Origin: Oscillatoria sp. FACHB-1407 | GTDB taxonomy: Bacteria; Cyanobacteriota; Cyanobacteriia; Elainellales; Elainellaceae | Direction: 5' to 3' | NCBI RefSeq assembly: GCF_014697545.1 | Contig: NZ_JACJSA010000024.1 | Span: forward strand, 62,001-126,000 | Length of the DNA stretch: 64,000 nt | Translations under genes and position numbers: made by a program | Notes under the pieces: model-generated | Told to the model about the DNA's origin: nothing | What the model saw: the letters and a program-made list of their open reading frames with translations, nothing else | Databases searched by the model: none | Shown: positions 55,583-64,000 of the stretch, in pieces | Position numbering within the stretch: the stretch's first letter is position 1 | Layout of the letters: each line of letters starts with the position of its first letter

Positions 55583-56299
55583 GTGAATTTTCTGACACTC
55601 AAGCCACTAACAGAAGACCTCCTATCCGCCGCGATCGCTCTGGATCAGCAATGTTTTGGTGGGTTGTGGACAATAGAGGGCTATCAGCGAGAGCTAGATA
55701 GTCCTTTTAGTGATTTATTGGTGTTGCAGCGAGACAGTAGTTCGACTTCGCCCACTACACCGAAAATTCCAGAACATTATTCATCACCCCTCTACCCCTC
55801 TAACGCCTCACCTATCAACTCAGTTACCCCTTGCCCCCCGCACTCCCCACTCCCCACTCCCCACTCCCCACTCCTGGGTCTTGGTTGCCTGTGGGCAATT
55901 CTTGAAGAGGCACACATCACTATCCTGGCGATTCACCCCGATTATCAACGACAGGGGTTAGGGCAATTTTTGCTTTATCGGCTGTTAATAGCGGCATGGC
56001 AACGAAAACTAGAGTGGGTCACACTAGAAGTACGGGTTTCCAATCAGGCAGCGATCGCCCTCTATCAAAAGTTTGGGTTTGAGATAGTGGGTCAACGCCG
56101 CAATTATTACCCTGATACAGGTGAAGATGCGTTGATCTTGTGGCGCAGCGGCATTCAAAAGCCTGAATTTTGCGAGATGTTGCGAATACAGTATCAGGAG
56201 GTTTGCGATCGCCTTTTACAGTCAGGTTGGCATCTCTCTAAAGAGCTGACTGATCTCGACTTTTTCAAATTCCCCCTTGACGTAAATTCCCCTTCCTGA
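55583..56299 (+). CDS. rimI: Ribosomal protein alanine N-acetyltransferase RimI with repeat-encoded insert
   Basis: 238 residues, GNAT fold. Acetyl-CoA motif A is HITILAIHPDYQRQGLGQFLL, followed by WVTLEVRVSNQAAIALYQKFGFE and RRNYYPDTGEDALIL, typical of RimI. The start is a GTG. Residues about 52-96 are a Pro/Ser/Thr-rich insert between two beta strands, containing the heptad HSPLPTP, and are encoded by a 7-base tandem repeat. After the GNAT domain about 40 extra residues follow. Divergent from lysA. Confidence 0.88.
   Translation: MNFLTLKPLTEDLLSAAIALDQQCFGGLWTIEGYQRELDSPFSDLLVLQRDSSSTSPTTPKIPEHYSSPLYPSNASPINSVTPCPPHSPLPTPHSPLLGLGCLWAILEEAHITILAIHPDYQRQGLGQFLLYRLLIAAWQRKLEWVTLEVRVSNQAAIALYQKFGFEIVGQRRNYYPDTGEDALILWRSGIQKPEFCEMLRIQYQEVCDRLLQSGWHLSKELTDLDFFKFPLDVNSPS
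55841..55874. repeat. ACTCCCC heptamer array inside rimI
   Basis: Almost five tandem copies of ACTCCCC are read in frame within rimI; because seven is not a multiple of three, the protein shows a seven-residue period. The same heptamer type occurs in gaps and in the K+ channel tail in this window. Confidence 0.85.
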
Positions 56300-56474
56300 C
56301 AAGAATTTTTTCATTGGAGGATTCCTTGATCCCCGAAAAGACTCTTGATTAAAGCCGCTCTTTCCAAACTTCGGTAATTTCTACTCCAGACCTGTTGCTT
56401 AGGTATAGCAACCGGACGATTTCCCTATGCTAGAATCAGCAGTACCGGCACGCAGCAGGTGATAGAAAACCGCC

Positions 56475-58949
56475 ATGTTTGAACGCTTCACAGAAAAAGC
56501 CATTAAGGTGATTATGCTTGCCCAGGAAGAAGCTCGTCGCCTGGGACATAATTTTGTGGGTACAGAGCAGATCCTCCTGGGTCTGATTGGAGAAGGGACC
56601 GGCGTCGCCGCCAAAGTTCTCAAATCGATGGGTGTCAACTTAAAGGATGCCCGGATCGAGGTCGAAAAGATTATCGGTCGCGGTTCCGGATTCGTTGCTG
56701 TTGAAATCCCATTTACTCCACGAGCCAAGCGCGTTTTAGAACTGTCGCTTGAAGAAGCCCGCCAACTCGGACACAACTATATCGGTACCGAGCATCTACT
56801 GCTAGGGTTGATCCGAGAAGGAGAAGGGGTCGCTGCACGAGTGCTCGAAAATTTGGGTGTTGACCTGTCCAAGGTCCGGACTCAAGTTATTCGGATGTTG
56901 GGCGAAACTGCTGAAGTTTCCGCAGGAGGGAGCCAGGGACGGACTAAGACTCCAACCTTGGACGAGTTTGGCTCCAACTTGACGCAAATGGCGGCTGAGG
57001 GCAAGTTAGATCCAGTCGTGGGTCGTCAAAAAGAGATTGAACGGGTCATCCAAATCCTGGGTCGTCGTACTAAAAACAACCCTGTGTTAATTGGAGAACC
57101 TGGTGTCGGTAAAACGGCGATCGCCGAAGGCTTGGCACAACGCATCTCTAATAACGACGTACCCGACATTCTCGAAGAAAAACGGGTCGTCACTCTCGAT
57201 ATTGGTCTACTCGTTGCAGGCACAAAGTATCGGGGTGAATTTGAGGAACGCCTCAAGAAAATCATGGATGAGATCCGTCAAGCCGGAAACGTCATTCTGG
57301 TCATTGACGAGGTTCATACCCTGATTGGGGCAGGTGCGGCAGAAGGGGCGATCGATGCAGCTAACATCCTGAAGCCTGCACTGGCACGGGGTGAATTGCA
57401 ATGTATCGGTGCAACCACGCTGGACGAATACCGCAAACATATTGAACGAGATGCCGCTCTGGAACGCCGCTTCCAACCTGTGATGGTCGGCGAACCAACG
57501 GTTGATGAAACCATTGAGATCTTGCGTGGCTTGCGCGAACGCTATGAGCAGCACCACAAGCTCAAGATTTCAGATGCGGCTTTAGAGGCAGCGGCTAAGC
57601 TGTCTGATCGTTACATTAGCGATCGCTACTTACCCGATAAAGCGATCGACTTGGTGGACGAGGCAGGATCTCGTGTCCGCTTAATCAACTCGCAATTGCC
57701 TCCCGCTGCTAAAGAATTGGATAAAGAATTGCGCCAAGTCCTCAAAGATAAGGACGATGCCGTTCGTTCTCAAGACTTTGACCGGGCAGCAGAACTGCGC
57801 GATCGCGAAATGGAAATCAAAGCTGAAATCCGGGCGATCGCTCAAAACCGTAAGGCTGAGAGTACAGATGGCGAAGATTATTCACCCATTGTGGATGAAG
57901 AAGATATCGCTCAAATTGTGGCATCCTGGACAGGCGTTCCAGTCAACAAGTTGACGGAATCCGAGTCTGAGAAACTGCTACATATGGAAGACACGTTGCA
58001 TAATCGCTTGATTGGTCAAGATGAAGCGGTGAAAGCCGTGTCTCGCGCAATTCGTCGTGCCCGTGTCGGTCTGAAGAACCCCAACCGCCCGATCGCCAGC
58101 TTTATCTTCTCTGGTCCTACTGGGGTTGGTAAGACTGAGCTAACCAAGGCGTTGGCTTCCTACTTCTTCGGCTCCGAAGATGCCATGATCCGACTCGATA
58201 TGTCGGAATACATGGAGCGTCACACCGTTTCCAAGCTGATCGGTTCGCCTCCCGGCTACGTCGGTTACAACGAGGGTGGTCAGTTGACCGAAGCCGTTCG
58301 TCGTCGCCCTTATACGGTCGTGCTGTTCGACGAAATTGAGAAAGCTCACCCTGATGTCTTCAACATGCTCCTGCAAATCCTGGAGGATGGACGTCTAACT
58401 GACGCGAAAGGTCGTACGGTGGACTTCAAGAATACCCTGCTGATCATGACCTCCAACATTGGATCGAAGGTCATTGAGAAGGGTGGTGGCGGTCTTGGCT
58501 TCGACTTTGCCTCCGAAAGTGCGGCTGATTCCCAGTACAACCGGATTCGCTCTCTGGTTAACGAAGAACTCAAGCAATACTTCCGCCCAGAGTTCCTCAA
58601 CCGTCTCGACGAAATCATCGTCTTCCGTCAGTTGACCAAGGACGAGGTCAAAGAGATTTCCGACATTCTGTTGCGCGAAGTCTTTGGACGTCTCAGTGAG
58701 CAGGGCATCACGCTGGAAGTCACCGAACGGTTTAAAGACCGATTGGTGGAGGAAGGCTACAACCCGGCTTACGGTGCTCGACCCCTGCGTCGTGCCATTA
58801 TGCGCTTACTCGAAGACTCCTTAGCAGAGGAGATTCTGTCAGGTCGCATTAAGGATGGCGATGTTGCAGTGGTCGATGTCAACGATGAAGGTCAGGTTAA
58901 TGTCCTTCCCGGTGAAAAGCGCGAGCTATTGCCTCAAGCCGTTGAATAA
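56475..58949 (+). CDS. clpC: ATP-dependent Clp protease ATP-binding subunit ClpC
   Basis: 824 residues: Clp_N repeats (5-145), first AAA+ domain with GEPGVGKTA and [12 protein letters not shown], a UVR/middle domain ([19 protein letters not shown]), second AAA+ domain with GPTGVGKTE and [13 protein letters not shown], and the D2-small domain. The class I ClpC architecture, the plastid-type Hsp100 that feeds ClpP/R. Essential in cyanobacteria (family knowledge). Followed by a clear terminator. Confidence 0.97.
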   Translation: MFERFTEKAIKVIMLAQEEARRLGHNFVGTEQILLGLIGEGTGVAAKVLKSMGVNLKDARIEVEKIIGRGSGFVAVEIPFTPRAKRVLELSLEEARQLGHNYIGTEHLLLGLIREGEGVAARVLENLGVDLSKVRTQVIRMLGETAEVSAGGSQGRTKTPTLDEFGSNLTQMAAEGKLDPVVGRQKEIERVIQILGRRTKNNPVLIGEPGVGKTAIAEGLAQRISNNDVPDILEEKRVVTLDIGLLVAGTKYRGEFEERLKKIMDEIRQAGNVILVIDEVHTLIGAGAAEGAIDAANILKPALARGELQCIGATTLDEYRKHIERDAALERRFQPVMVGEPTVDETIEILRGLRERYEQHHKLKISDAALEAAAKLSDRYISDRYLPDKAIDLVDEAGSRVRLINSQLPPAAKELDKELRQVLKDKDDAVRSQDFDRAAELRDREMEIKAEIRAIAQNRKAESTDGEDYSPIVDEEDIAQIVASWTGVPVNKLTESESEKLLHMEDTLHNRLIGQDEAVKAVSRAIRRARVGLKNPNRPIASFIFSGPTGVGKTELTKALASYFFGSEDAMIRLDMSEYMERHTVSKLIGSPPGYVGYNEGGQLTEAVRRRPYTVVLFDEIEKAHPDVFNMLLQILEDGRLTDAKGRTVDFKNTLLIMTSNIGSKVIEKGGGGLGFDFASESAADSQYNRIRSLVNEELKQYFRPEFLNRLDEIIVFRQLTKDEVKEISDILLREVFGRLSEQGITLEVTERFKDRLVEEGYNPAYGARPLRRAIMRLLEDSLAEEILSGRIKDGDVAVVDVNDEGQVNVLPGEKRELLPQAVE

Positions 58950-58971
58950 CTTCTAATAGATTGAAACGATT

Positions 58972-59006
58972 AAGCGGTGGGAGTGACTACTTCCACCGCT
59001 TTGTTT
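58972..59006 (+). terminator. Terminator of clpC
   Basis: Stem AAGCGGTGG / CCACCGCTT (58972-58980 and 58993-59001) extended by imperfect GAGT/ACTT pairing, followed by TTGTTTATTT, 23 bases after the clpC stop. Confidence 0.85.
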
Positions 59007-59011
59007 ATTTC

Positions 59012-59059
59012 ATAGCCATAGTCACCTCAATTAAGACAGAGCACTCAACAGAGGGCTAT
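59012..59059. repeat. Dispersed repeat copy 2, with CATAGCC/GGCTATAG ends
   Basis: About 48 bases bounded by ATAGCC and its complement GGCTAT. The inner 40 bases match 6586-6624 with a few changes. It sits at the 3' end of mazF, overlapping the gene's last codons by a few bases. Confidence 0.6.
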
Positions 59060-59394
59060 AGCAACAGTGGTTCGATTTTTGCCTGGACTTCTTTAATCAC
59101 CTCATCAGGTACAGATTCAACAAAATGCACCCTACGTGCCCTCCAATCTAGACACTTAATTTGATCTGCCAAAATCACTCCTTGAGTTTCTAACCCAGAT
59201 GGTAAAGGAACTTCAAATGGGTAACCTTTTCGTTGCCTCGTAACTGGCACCAACAGTGACAGGGAGCTTTTTTGGTTATAAGCGCGAGGCGACAGAACCA
59301 AAGCAGGTCGATGCCCTCGTTGCTCATGCCCTTTAGTGGGATCAAAATCTAAAAAAATAATATCCCCTCGATCAGGAATGTAAGGTGCTACCAA
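59056..59394 (-). CDS. mazF: MazF/PemK-type toxin
   Basis: 112 residues. PDRGDIIFLDFDPTKGHEQRGHRPALVLSPRAYN is the MazF signature; VPVTRQRKGYPFEVPL and VILADQIKCLDWRARRV complete the fold. MazF cleaves mRNA as a ribonuclease and is neutralised by the antitoxin encoded just upstream (7-base overlap of the genes). The conserved Arg/Thr active-site region (PVTRQRKGY) is intact, so the toxin is probably active. Confidence 0.92.
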   Translation of the reverse strand: MVAPYIPDRGDIIFLDFDPTKGHEQRGHRPALVLSPRAYNQKSSLSLLVPVTRQRKGYPFEVPLPSGLETQGVILADQIKCLDWRARRVHFVESVPDEVIKEVQAKIEPLLL

Positions 59395-59630
59395 ACTTCA
59401 TTCCCCACGGCTGTACTGCTGTCAATCTCAGCATGACAATTATCGGGCGTAATTCCTTGAACTAGCTCATCTAATGAGTACCGCTTGTGACTTTTTGGTT
59501 TCACAAGCAGATTCCCATCCACCACGACGAGATCAACCTCAACCCCTTCTGCCAGTTGGATTTCCTTGGCTAACGCCTGTGGAATACGAATAGCAAGGCT
59601 ATTTCCCCACTTTGCGATTGTTGCTGCCAT
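59388..59630 (-). CDS. mazE: MazE/AbrB-type antitoxin
   Basis: 80 residues from the ATG at 59630, which has GGAG upstream; an ATG 5 codons earlier lacks one. The swapped-hairpin AbrB domain AATIAKWGNSLAIRIPQALAKEIQL binds DNA, and the acidic C-terminal tail binds and inhibits MazF. First gene of the module; probably autoregulates at the palindrome 28 bases upstream. Confidence 0.9.
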   Translation of the reverse strand: MAATIAKWGNSLAIRIPQALAKEIQLAEGVEVDLVVVDGNLLVKPKSHKRYSLDELVQGITPDNCHAEIDSSTAVGNEVW

Positions 59631-59657
59631 AGCACAAGTCTCCATTCTGCTAAACAG

Positions 59658-59676
59658 GTATATACATAGTATATAC
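59658..59676 (-). promoter_or_regulatory. Palindromic candidate operator of mazEF
   Basis: GTATATAC-ATA-GTATATAC: each half is itself an 8-base palindrome, so the site reads as both a direct and an inverted repeat. It lies 28 bases before the mazE start, in the spot expected for a MazE/MazEF operator, overlapping the likely promoter. Function inferred from position. Confidence 0.6.
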
Positions 59677-59684
59677 GGTCGGTT

Positions 59685-60809
59685 TCACATCCGGAGATTG
59701 GGACGCAGGAGCCAAAGATTTTCAGAACCTGTTAAATCATCAACGCCTTCTTGCTGAATGCCTGCCTGATCAAATTGAGCCTGGGCAAACGAAACGGTGC
59801 CATTAGTTGTAAATTGGGTGGCGATCGCCACGCGGGTATGTCCCCCATCTGCCACTTGGGAGCCGGGGTGATCTTGTAGCAAAAAGTCACCCGGTTTCGC
59901 TTTAGCTAATAGATCGGCGATCGCCCGTTTGCTGGCTTCCCACTCCATTGAGGCTGGAGCAACTTCTGCAATCAATTGAAAATGGACTCGATTGCCAAAT
60001 CGGGGAGCGTGCTTGTCGCTCCACTTAAACCACTGGTTGGCATTGGGATATTCTCCTTTGCCCTGATTGCCATAGTAAGGTGGCTCATAGCCTCCCTTGC
60101 GCAACACGTTGCCGCCAAACAGATTACATTTCCAACGATTGACCAGCAGCATAAAGGGGCGATCGACCGGAACGTTGTGATTTGGGTCTATGTTGATCCA
60201 TGGCTGTGGCACTCCATAATTCAATGCCACTGACCCTGTACACAGTTCCTTAGCTGCCTGCACCAAATCCGCCGGGGAAGCCGTCATGATACCGGGAACC
60301 TGGGTATTCCGCAGGGCTTGATCAATCGCTTTTGCGGTTGCCGGGTTGACCTTACCTGTCACAGGTAGCCCATTTCGTTGTTGAAAAGCTCTGACTGCCA
60401 ATGTCGTCTCATTGCCATAGACTCCATCGGCTCCGCCCTGCGGTAGCATGTAGGCGACTTGTTGGGTTCGGTTGGCGAGGGCAATTAACGCCCGTTGCAC
60501 AGATCGCACCGATGCATGTCGCTGTCCGCTATCCGGCAAGATGACTTGACCTGTGAGCAACCCTTGTTCCTGCGCAAGATTGGCAATGGGGGCAGCGATC
60601 GCGGTTGAACTCCCTAAACTTTGTAGTAGCTCTCGCAACTGATTGCCTACCCCCGCTTCTAGCGTATCGGCATACTGAGTGGCGATCGTCTTTGCGTCCT
60701 CAACCGTTGCCGTACGCGATCGGATTGCCTGTCGCAGTGCCACCAGATCGGCTGCTGTAAATCGAGCATTGTTAATCAGCACTCTCGCAGGTGGACGCAA
60801 AACAGGCAT
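59685..60809 (-). CDS. Peptidoglycan-binding domain protein
   Basis: 374 residues from the ATG at 60809 behind TTTAGGAG. Residues about 85-165 form a PG_binding_1 domain (VRSVQRALIALANRTQQ..., GNETTLAVRAFQQRNGLPVTGKVNPATAKAI in two parts). The C-terminal ~200 residues (ALNYGVPQPWINIDPNHN..., KPGDFLLQDHPGSQVADGGHTRVAIATQF) look like a separate globular domain of unknown type with an NlpC/CHAP-like GDFLL...GHTRVA pattern. No signal peptide is evident, so export is unclear. Confidence 0.75.
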   Translation of the reverse strand: MPVLRPPARVLINNARFTAADLVALRQAIRSRTATVEDAKTIATQYADTLEAGVGNQLRELLQSLGSSTAIAAPIANLAQEQGLLTGQVILPDSGQRHASVRSVQRALIALANRTQQVAYMLPQGGADGVYGNETTLAVRAFQQRNGLPVTGKVNPATAKAIDQALRNTQVPGIMTASPADLVQAAKELCTGSVALNYGVPQPWINIDPNHNVPVDRPFMLLVNRWKCNLFGGNVLRKGGYEPPYYGNQGKGEYPNANQWFKWSDKHAPRFGNRVHFQLIAEVAPASMEWEASKRAIADLLAKAKPGDFLLQDHPGSQVADGGHTRVAIATQFTTNGTVSFAQAQFDQAGIQQEGVDDLTGSENLWLLRPNLRM

Positions 60810-60961
60810 ACAGTAGTCTCCTAAATGAGGACGGGGCAATATCCCTACGTCGCAATCTACAGCCTTAATTCATTGGATTCCGTATAGTCCTTGTCGGAGT
60901 GATAAATCTACATGCGGGAAGTGAAGGAGTAGGAAAAGATAGGATTAATCGCGTCTCTTTA

Positions 60962-62164
60962 CTACTCCCCACTCTCCTTCACTCTTGCCTCTGGCAAAAT
61001 CAGCATTGCATCTCCAAAGGAATAGAAGCGATATTTTTGAGCGATCGCCTCTTGATACAACGCTAATAAGCGCGATCGCCCAATCAGCGCACTTACCAAC
61101 ATCATCAAGCTTGACTTGGGTAAGTGAAAGTTAGTGATTAGCCCATCAATGACGCGCCAGCGATAGCCCGGATAGATATATAACTCCGTTTTGCCACAAT
61201 AGGGTCGCAGCGTTCCTCCTTGTGCCGCTCCTTCTAGAGCACGGGTTGCAGTCGTCCCAACTGCAATCACTCGTCCTCCATTGGCTTTAGTCTGGCAAAT
61301 TTGCTCTACTACCTCTGCCGAAACATCTAACCATTCCCCATGCATTTGATGGGCCGTGATGTCTTCCACTTCCACTGGGCGAAACGTGCCGACACCCACA
61401 TGGAGCGTGATGAACACCTGTTGAATTCCCCTGTCTTGCAGCCGAGCCAACAAGTCTGGAGTAAAGTGTAGCCCTGCTGTCGGAGCAGCAACTGACCCTA
61501 CCTGTTCGGCATAGACGGTTTGATATTGCTCAGCAGTCGCTTGTGATTGGTTGATATAGGGTGGCAGGGGAACCTCCCCCAATTGATGAACCACCGATAA
61601 CAAAGACTTGCCAGAGGGCACCTGAAAGGTCAATATCCGCCCGCCAGTTGCTTCATCTCGTGCGGTCACTGATGCAATTAACCAGGGTTCCGACCCATCG
61701 GTATCCTGCTCAGCCGTTGCGCCCCCAAACAAGATGGTTGTTCCAAGTTTCAAGCGTTTACCCGGCTTGACCAGAGCCAACCACTGCTGCGGAGCCTGCT
61801 CTTCTAACAGCAATACTTCTACTCTTGCCCCCGTCGTTGTACGACCAAAGAGACGAGCAGGAATGACCTGAGTATTGTTGAGCACTAATAGATCGCCGGG
61901 CTGGAGTAGATCGGGCAAATCCCGAAAAATGTGGTGTTGATGGCCAGCCTGCGAAGTAACAACCAATAGCCGAGAGCTATCGCGAGGAACCGCTGGATTT
62001 TGGGCAATCTGCTCAGGAGGCAATTCGTAATCATACGCATGCAGTTGTAAATCTTCCTCGTTGGAAGTTGCTCCGTAGTTACACTCCATATCTACGGTGC
62101 CTGTTGCATCAAGTTGATCCGCTGGAACATGAGAAATCACTGGATTTGAATGGATTTCTGTCAT
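60962..62164 (-). CDS. queA: S-adenosylmethionine:tRNA ribosyltransferase-isomerase QueA
   Basis: 400 residues. The family start YDYELPPEQIAQNPAVPRDSSRLLVV is at about residue 45, then LLVLNNTQVIPARLFGR, SVAAPTAGLHFTPDLL, VGVGTFRPV and TNFHLPKSSLMMLVSALIGR. It builds epoxyqueuosine in the tRNA wobble position. The 44 residues before the conserved start are unusual; a later start (ATG for MECNYG) is possible. Confidence 0.93.
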   Translation of the reverse strand: MTEIHSNPVISHVPADQLDATGTVDMECNYGATSNEEDLQLHAYDYELPPEQIAQNPAVPRDSSRLLVVTSQAGHQHHIFRDLPDLLQPGDLLVLNNTQVIPARLFGRTTTGARVEVLLLEEQAPQQWLALVKPGKRLKLGTTILFGGATAEQDTDGSEPWLIASVTARDEATGGRILTFQVPSGKSLLSVVHQLGEVPLPPYINQSQATAEQYQTVYAEQVGSVAAPTAGLHFTPDLLARLQDRGIQQVFITLHVGVGTFRPVEVEDITAHQMHGEWLDVSAEVVEQICQTKANGGRVIAVGTTATRALEGAAQGGTLRPYCGKTELYIYPGYRWRVIDGLITNFHLPKSSLMMLVSALIGRSRLLALYQEAIAQKYRFYSFGDAMLILPEARVKESGE

Positions 62165-62325
62165 ATGACATCGCCTGCTTCATGTATTAGACAATCACCC
62201 GGTTAGGTGAAAGTTGGGTGAAGTTCCCTATAACAGGTCGGGGATTCTTCCCCTATTAACATCCGTAGTTTCTCGTCAGAATAAAGATGTAGCGTTTGCT
62301 CGCGCCCTACCCGCGCCTCAAATCG

Positions 62326-62715
62326 ATGGAATATCTTTATTACCTCGCCAATGCCAGTCTCACCTTGCGGGTTGTTGAATACCTCCACACAACTCCCTGG
62401 CTGCCACTGCGCTTTATGACCGTGATTCACCAAATTGATGGCTGGGTTGTTAAGGTTAAGCTCAATTATGCCTTGAACGCGCAGCAAGATGGTGATTTTC
62501 GTGCTTTTTTGAATGAGTTGGGCATTGCCTATGAACCCGAAATTCGAGTTCGGATGGCACTTTGGGGATTAGAAACAGGTCAATCTCCGGTGGATGTAAT
62601 GCGCCGTTATCAGGTTGCCGTAGTTTCCCATGGTCATCCCGATCGCAGTGAGATTGAAGAGTTTCGTAAGCAATTCGTTCAAGGATTAGGGTATTGTCCT
62701 GAAACCCTCGCTTAG
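62326..62715 (+). CDS. Hypothetical protein, conserved in cyanobacteria
   Basis: 129 residues from the ATG at 62326. The protein is regular alpha/beta (MEYLYYLANASLTLRVVEYL, WVVKVKLNYAL, RMALWGLETGQSPVDVMRRY, AVVSHGHP). I recall close relatives only as hypothetical cyanobacterial proteins. There is a competing minus-strand frame, but this one has the coherent hydrophobic pattern. Divergent from queA and followed by a terminator. Function unknown. Confidence 0.65.
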   Translation: MEYLYYLANASLTLRVVEYLHTTPWLPLRFMTVIHQIDGWVVKVKLNYALNAQQDGDFRAFLNELGIAYEPEIRVRMALWGLETGQSPVDVMRRYQVAVVSHGHPDRSEIEEFRKQFVQGLGYCPETLA

Positions 62716-62788
62716 GTATTGTGCAACACTTCATCAAATTGCCTAACGCCCAAGGGTTCATGATTACAAGTCTGGGTTGATGAGATTG

Positions 62789-62816
62789 GGGACGTACACG
62801 TTACGTCCCTTTTTTT
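62789..62816 (+). terminator. Rho-independent terminator
   Basis: GGGACGTA-CACGT-TACGTCCC followed by seven T on the plus strand, 74 bases past the hypothetical gene. It sits in the gap before the converging yraN gene. Confidence 0.9.
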
Positions 62817-62836
62817 GCATATTTTTATTCAAATGT

Positions 62837-63310
62837 TTATTCAAATGCTGCTGGGATGTAGTGGTGCAAGCAGAATTGGTAGTCTCCCAAAGGCACAAAC
62901 ACACCTGACTCAATGGCGATCGCAGGTGGAGCTTTGATTGATGAGGGCTGGGATTGTCGGGCTAGAAGCGATCGATAGCTCACCAACGCCACATCAAACC
63001 GACAGGGACAGTCTGCCCATTCTGGGTGCTCTGTTAGAAAAAGCTGGGCAGTTTGCCAGAGTTTAGCTTGCTTTTGTGCGGTGATGGCAAGCAACCCGTT
63101 CGCATCCCAATTTTGACGACGACGGGCTTTGACCTCGACAAACACAACCGTCGGCAAATCACCGGAGTGGAATGGGGGAGATTGAGCAATGATGTCTAAC
63201 TCGCCCCAACGGCAGTGCCAGCGGCGTTCTAACACGGTATAGCGGTGAGCCTCTAGCCAGAGTGCTACGAAATCTTCTGCTAGAGCACCAACGGTTAAGT
63301 TTGCTGTCAT
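62837..63310 (-). CDS. YraN family (UPF0102) endonuclease-like protein
   Basis: 157 residues from MTANLTVGALAEDFVALWLEAHRY; the 20 codons before it are not family-like. The PD-(D/E)XK-type core is WGELDIIAQSP followed by VVFVEVKARRRQNW, and the AxxWL-x10-LERRWHCRWGE layout is typical of YraN. The in vivo role is unknown. Extra residues at the C terminus (FVPLGDYQFCLHHYIPAAFE) form a last strand. Confidence 0.9.
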   Translation of the reverse strand: MTANLTVGALAEDFVALWLEAHRYTVLERRWHCRWGELDIIAQSPPFHSGDLPTVVFVEVKARRRQNWDANGLLAITAQKQAKLWQTAQLFLTEHPEWADCPCRFDVALVSYRSLLARQSQPSSIKAPPAIAIESGVFVPLGDYQFCLHHYIPAAFE

Positions 63311-63529
63311 GACGATTTCTTTTAACCCGTTTGGGCGGACATCTCTACAGCCCAGAATTCCCAAATTCAAGAAGGTGGTGCGTAGTGCTGACCTGAATAC
63401 GCCATAGATTTGCCAAGTTCAGAAAATGATTCATCGTTGGGGGATGGAGTTGAGTTAGGCTAAAGAGTGGTCTGTGCTACTGCGCAAAGGCTAAGCCGCT
63501 ATAATCTCGAATCCTATTTTGTTTCTTGC

Positions 63530-64000
63530 ATGAGTTTTCAATTCTGCTGGTTTCGTAGGACAAATGGGCAGGGATGGGCAGCCCGATGGCTCATTCGTCA
63601 GATTTGTCTATTTGCCATATGTCTGAGCATTGGAGGCTTCTTTGTTTTGGGAGTTCCCGCCAACGCGGAAGCCACGGATTACAATAAGCAGTTTTTAGTA
63701 GGGGCTGATTTTTCGGGGCGATCGCTCACAGATGACAGTTTTACTAAAGCCAACCTCCGCTACAGCAACTTCAGTCATTCTGACCTGCGGGGAGTCAGCT
63801 TTTTTGGGGCAAACCTGGAGGGGGCAAATCTCGAAGGAGCGACCCTGAGCTATGCCACCCTTGACTCTGCCCGTTTTGTTGAAACTAACCTCACCAATGC
63901 GGTGCTAGAAGGAGCTTTTGCCTTTAACGCCAATTTTGACGGAGCAACCATCGACGGAGCAGATTTTACCGATGTGTTGCTGCGGCAGGATGTGCAGGAA
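63530..64000 (+). CDS. Secreted pentapeptide-repeat protein (cut by window end)
   Basis: The first 157 codons of a gene that continues past the window. After a basic start a hydrophobic signal segment (ICLFAICLSIGGFFVLGV) ends in PANAEA, a good signal-peptidase site. The mature part begins DYNKQFLVGADFSGRSL and continues as pentapeptide repeats (A(N/D)L/F-type units: NLRYS, DLRGV, NLEGA, NLEGA). A TATAAT hexamer at 63500-63505 is a possible -10 element 25 bases upstream. It resembles lumenal pentapeptide proteins such as TL17; role unknown. Confidence 0.85.
   Translation, partial: MSFQFCWFRRTNGQGWAARWLIRQICLFAICLSIGGFFVLGVPANAEATDYNKQFLVGADFSGRSLTDDSFTKANLRYSNFSHSDLRGVSFFGANLEGANLEGATLSYATLDSARFVETNLTNAVLEGAFAFNANFDGATIDGADFTDVLLRQDVQE

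Noticed and set aside
62203-62487. 94-codon minus-strand frame opposite the hypothetical gene
   Set aside because: The plus-strand frame has a regular hydrophobic pattern and a terminator; both cannot easily be real.

Overview
The window is a stretch of cyanobacterial chromosome. The evidence is the very frequent HIP1-type octamer (GCGATCGC and its cores), the carotenoid pair pds (crtP) and crtB, the carboxysome shell genes ccmK3-ccmK4, the signalling protein SipA, a Ycf35/DUF1257 locus and a fibrillin (PAP) protein. Heptanucleotide tandem repeats and dispersed palindromic elements suggest a larger, repeat-rich, probably filamentous genome of the Leptolyngbya/Oculatella kind. That placement is inference; no rRNA or tRNA gene was seen to confirm it.

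Layout. 0-13 kb: a type IV pilin, two paralogous methyltransferases, an M16 peptidase pair (one catalytic, one degenerate), two TPR-glycosyltransferase fusions, a decayed gene beside a MITE-like repeat, and a third methyltransferase. 13-22 kb: sipA, a His-rich Fe-S cobalt chelatase (CbiX-long) behind a cobalamin riboswitch, a voltage-gated K+ channel, a fused oligopeptide ABC ATPase, a phosphatase-fold protein lacking its catalytic Arg, an FG-GAP/UnbV protein and a ferritin-like protein. 22-27 kb: a second copy of the MITE-like repeat, a 2TM / [2Fe-2S] / GIDE-like / mobA run, a protein built of 'GGRPI-AS' repeats, a LivF ATPase and a pentapeptide-repeat protein.

27-36 kb (minus strand): pds-crtB, then the chaperone operon grpE-dnaK-dnaJ-tusA-like-rsgA. 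36-42 kb (plus strand): the type IV pilus motor genes pilB-pilT-pilC, divergent from grpE, followed by an unrecognised gene. 42-50 kb: DUF2997-DUF1257-ferredoxin, priA, an alpha/beta hydrolase, ccmK3-ccmK4, mraY and a DUF3134 protein. 50-64 kb: fibrillin, a PD-(D/E)XK nuclease, a rhodanese without catalytic Cys, lysA-cdaA-uppS, rimI (with an in-frame heptamer repeat), clpC, a mazEF module with a palindromic candidate operator, a peptidoglycan-binding protein, queA, a small hypothetical, yraN, and a pentapeptide-repeat protein cut by the window end.

Most of the window is housekeeping. The parts most worth a second look are: (i) a dispersed element with imperfect terminal inverted repeats, present twice in inverted orientation (about 11.5 and 22.4 kb); (ii) heptanucleotide repeats, two arrays of which are translated inside genes; (iii) the riboswitch-controlled His-rich chelatase; (iv) the GGRPI repeat protein; and (v) the pilin-proximal set of methyltransferases and TPR-glycosyltransferases, which could modify pili or surface glycans (inference). 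I did not find a clearly undescribed multi-gene defence or biosynthetic system.
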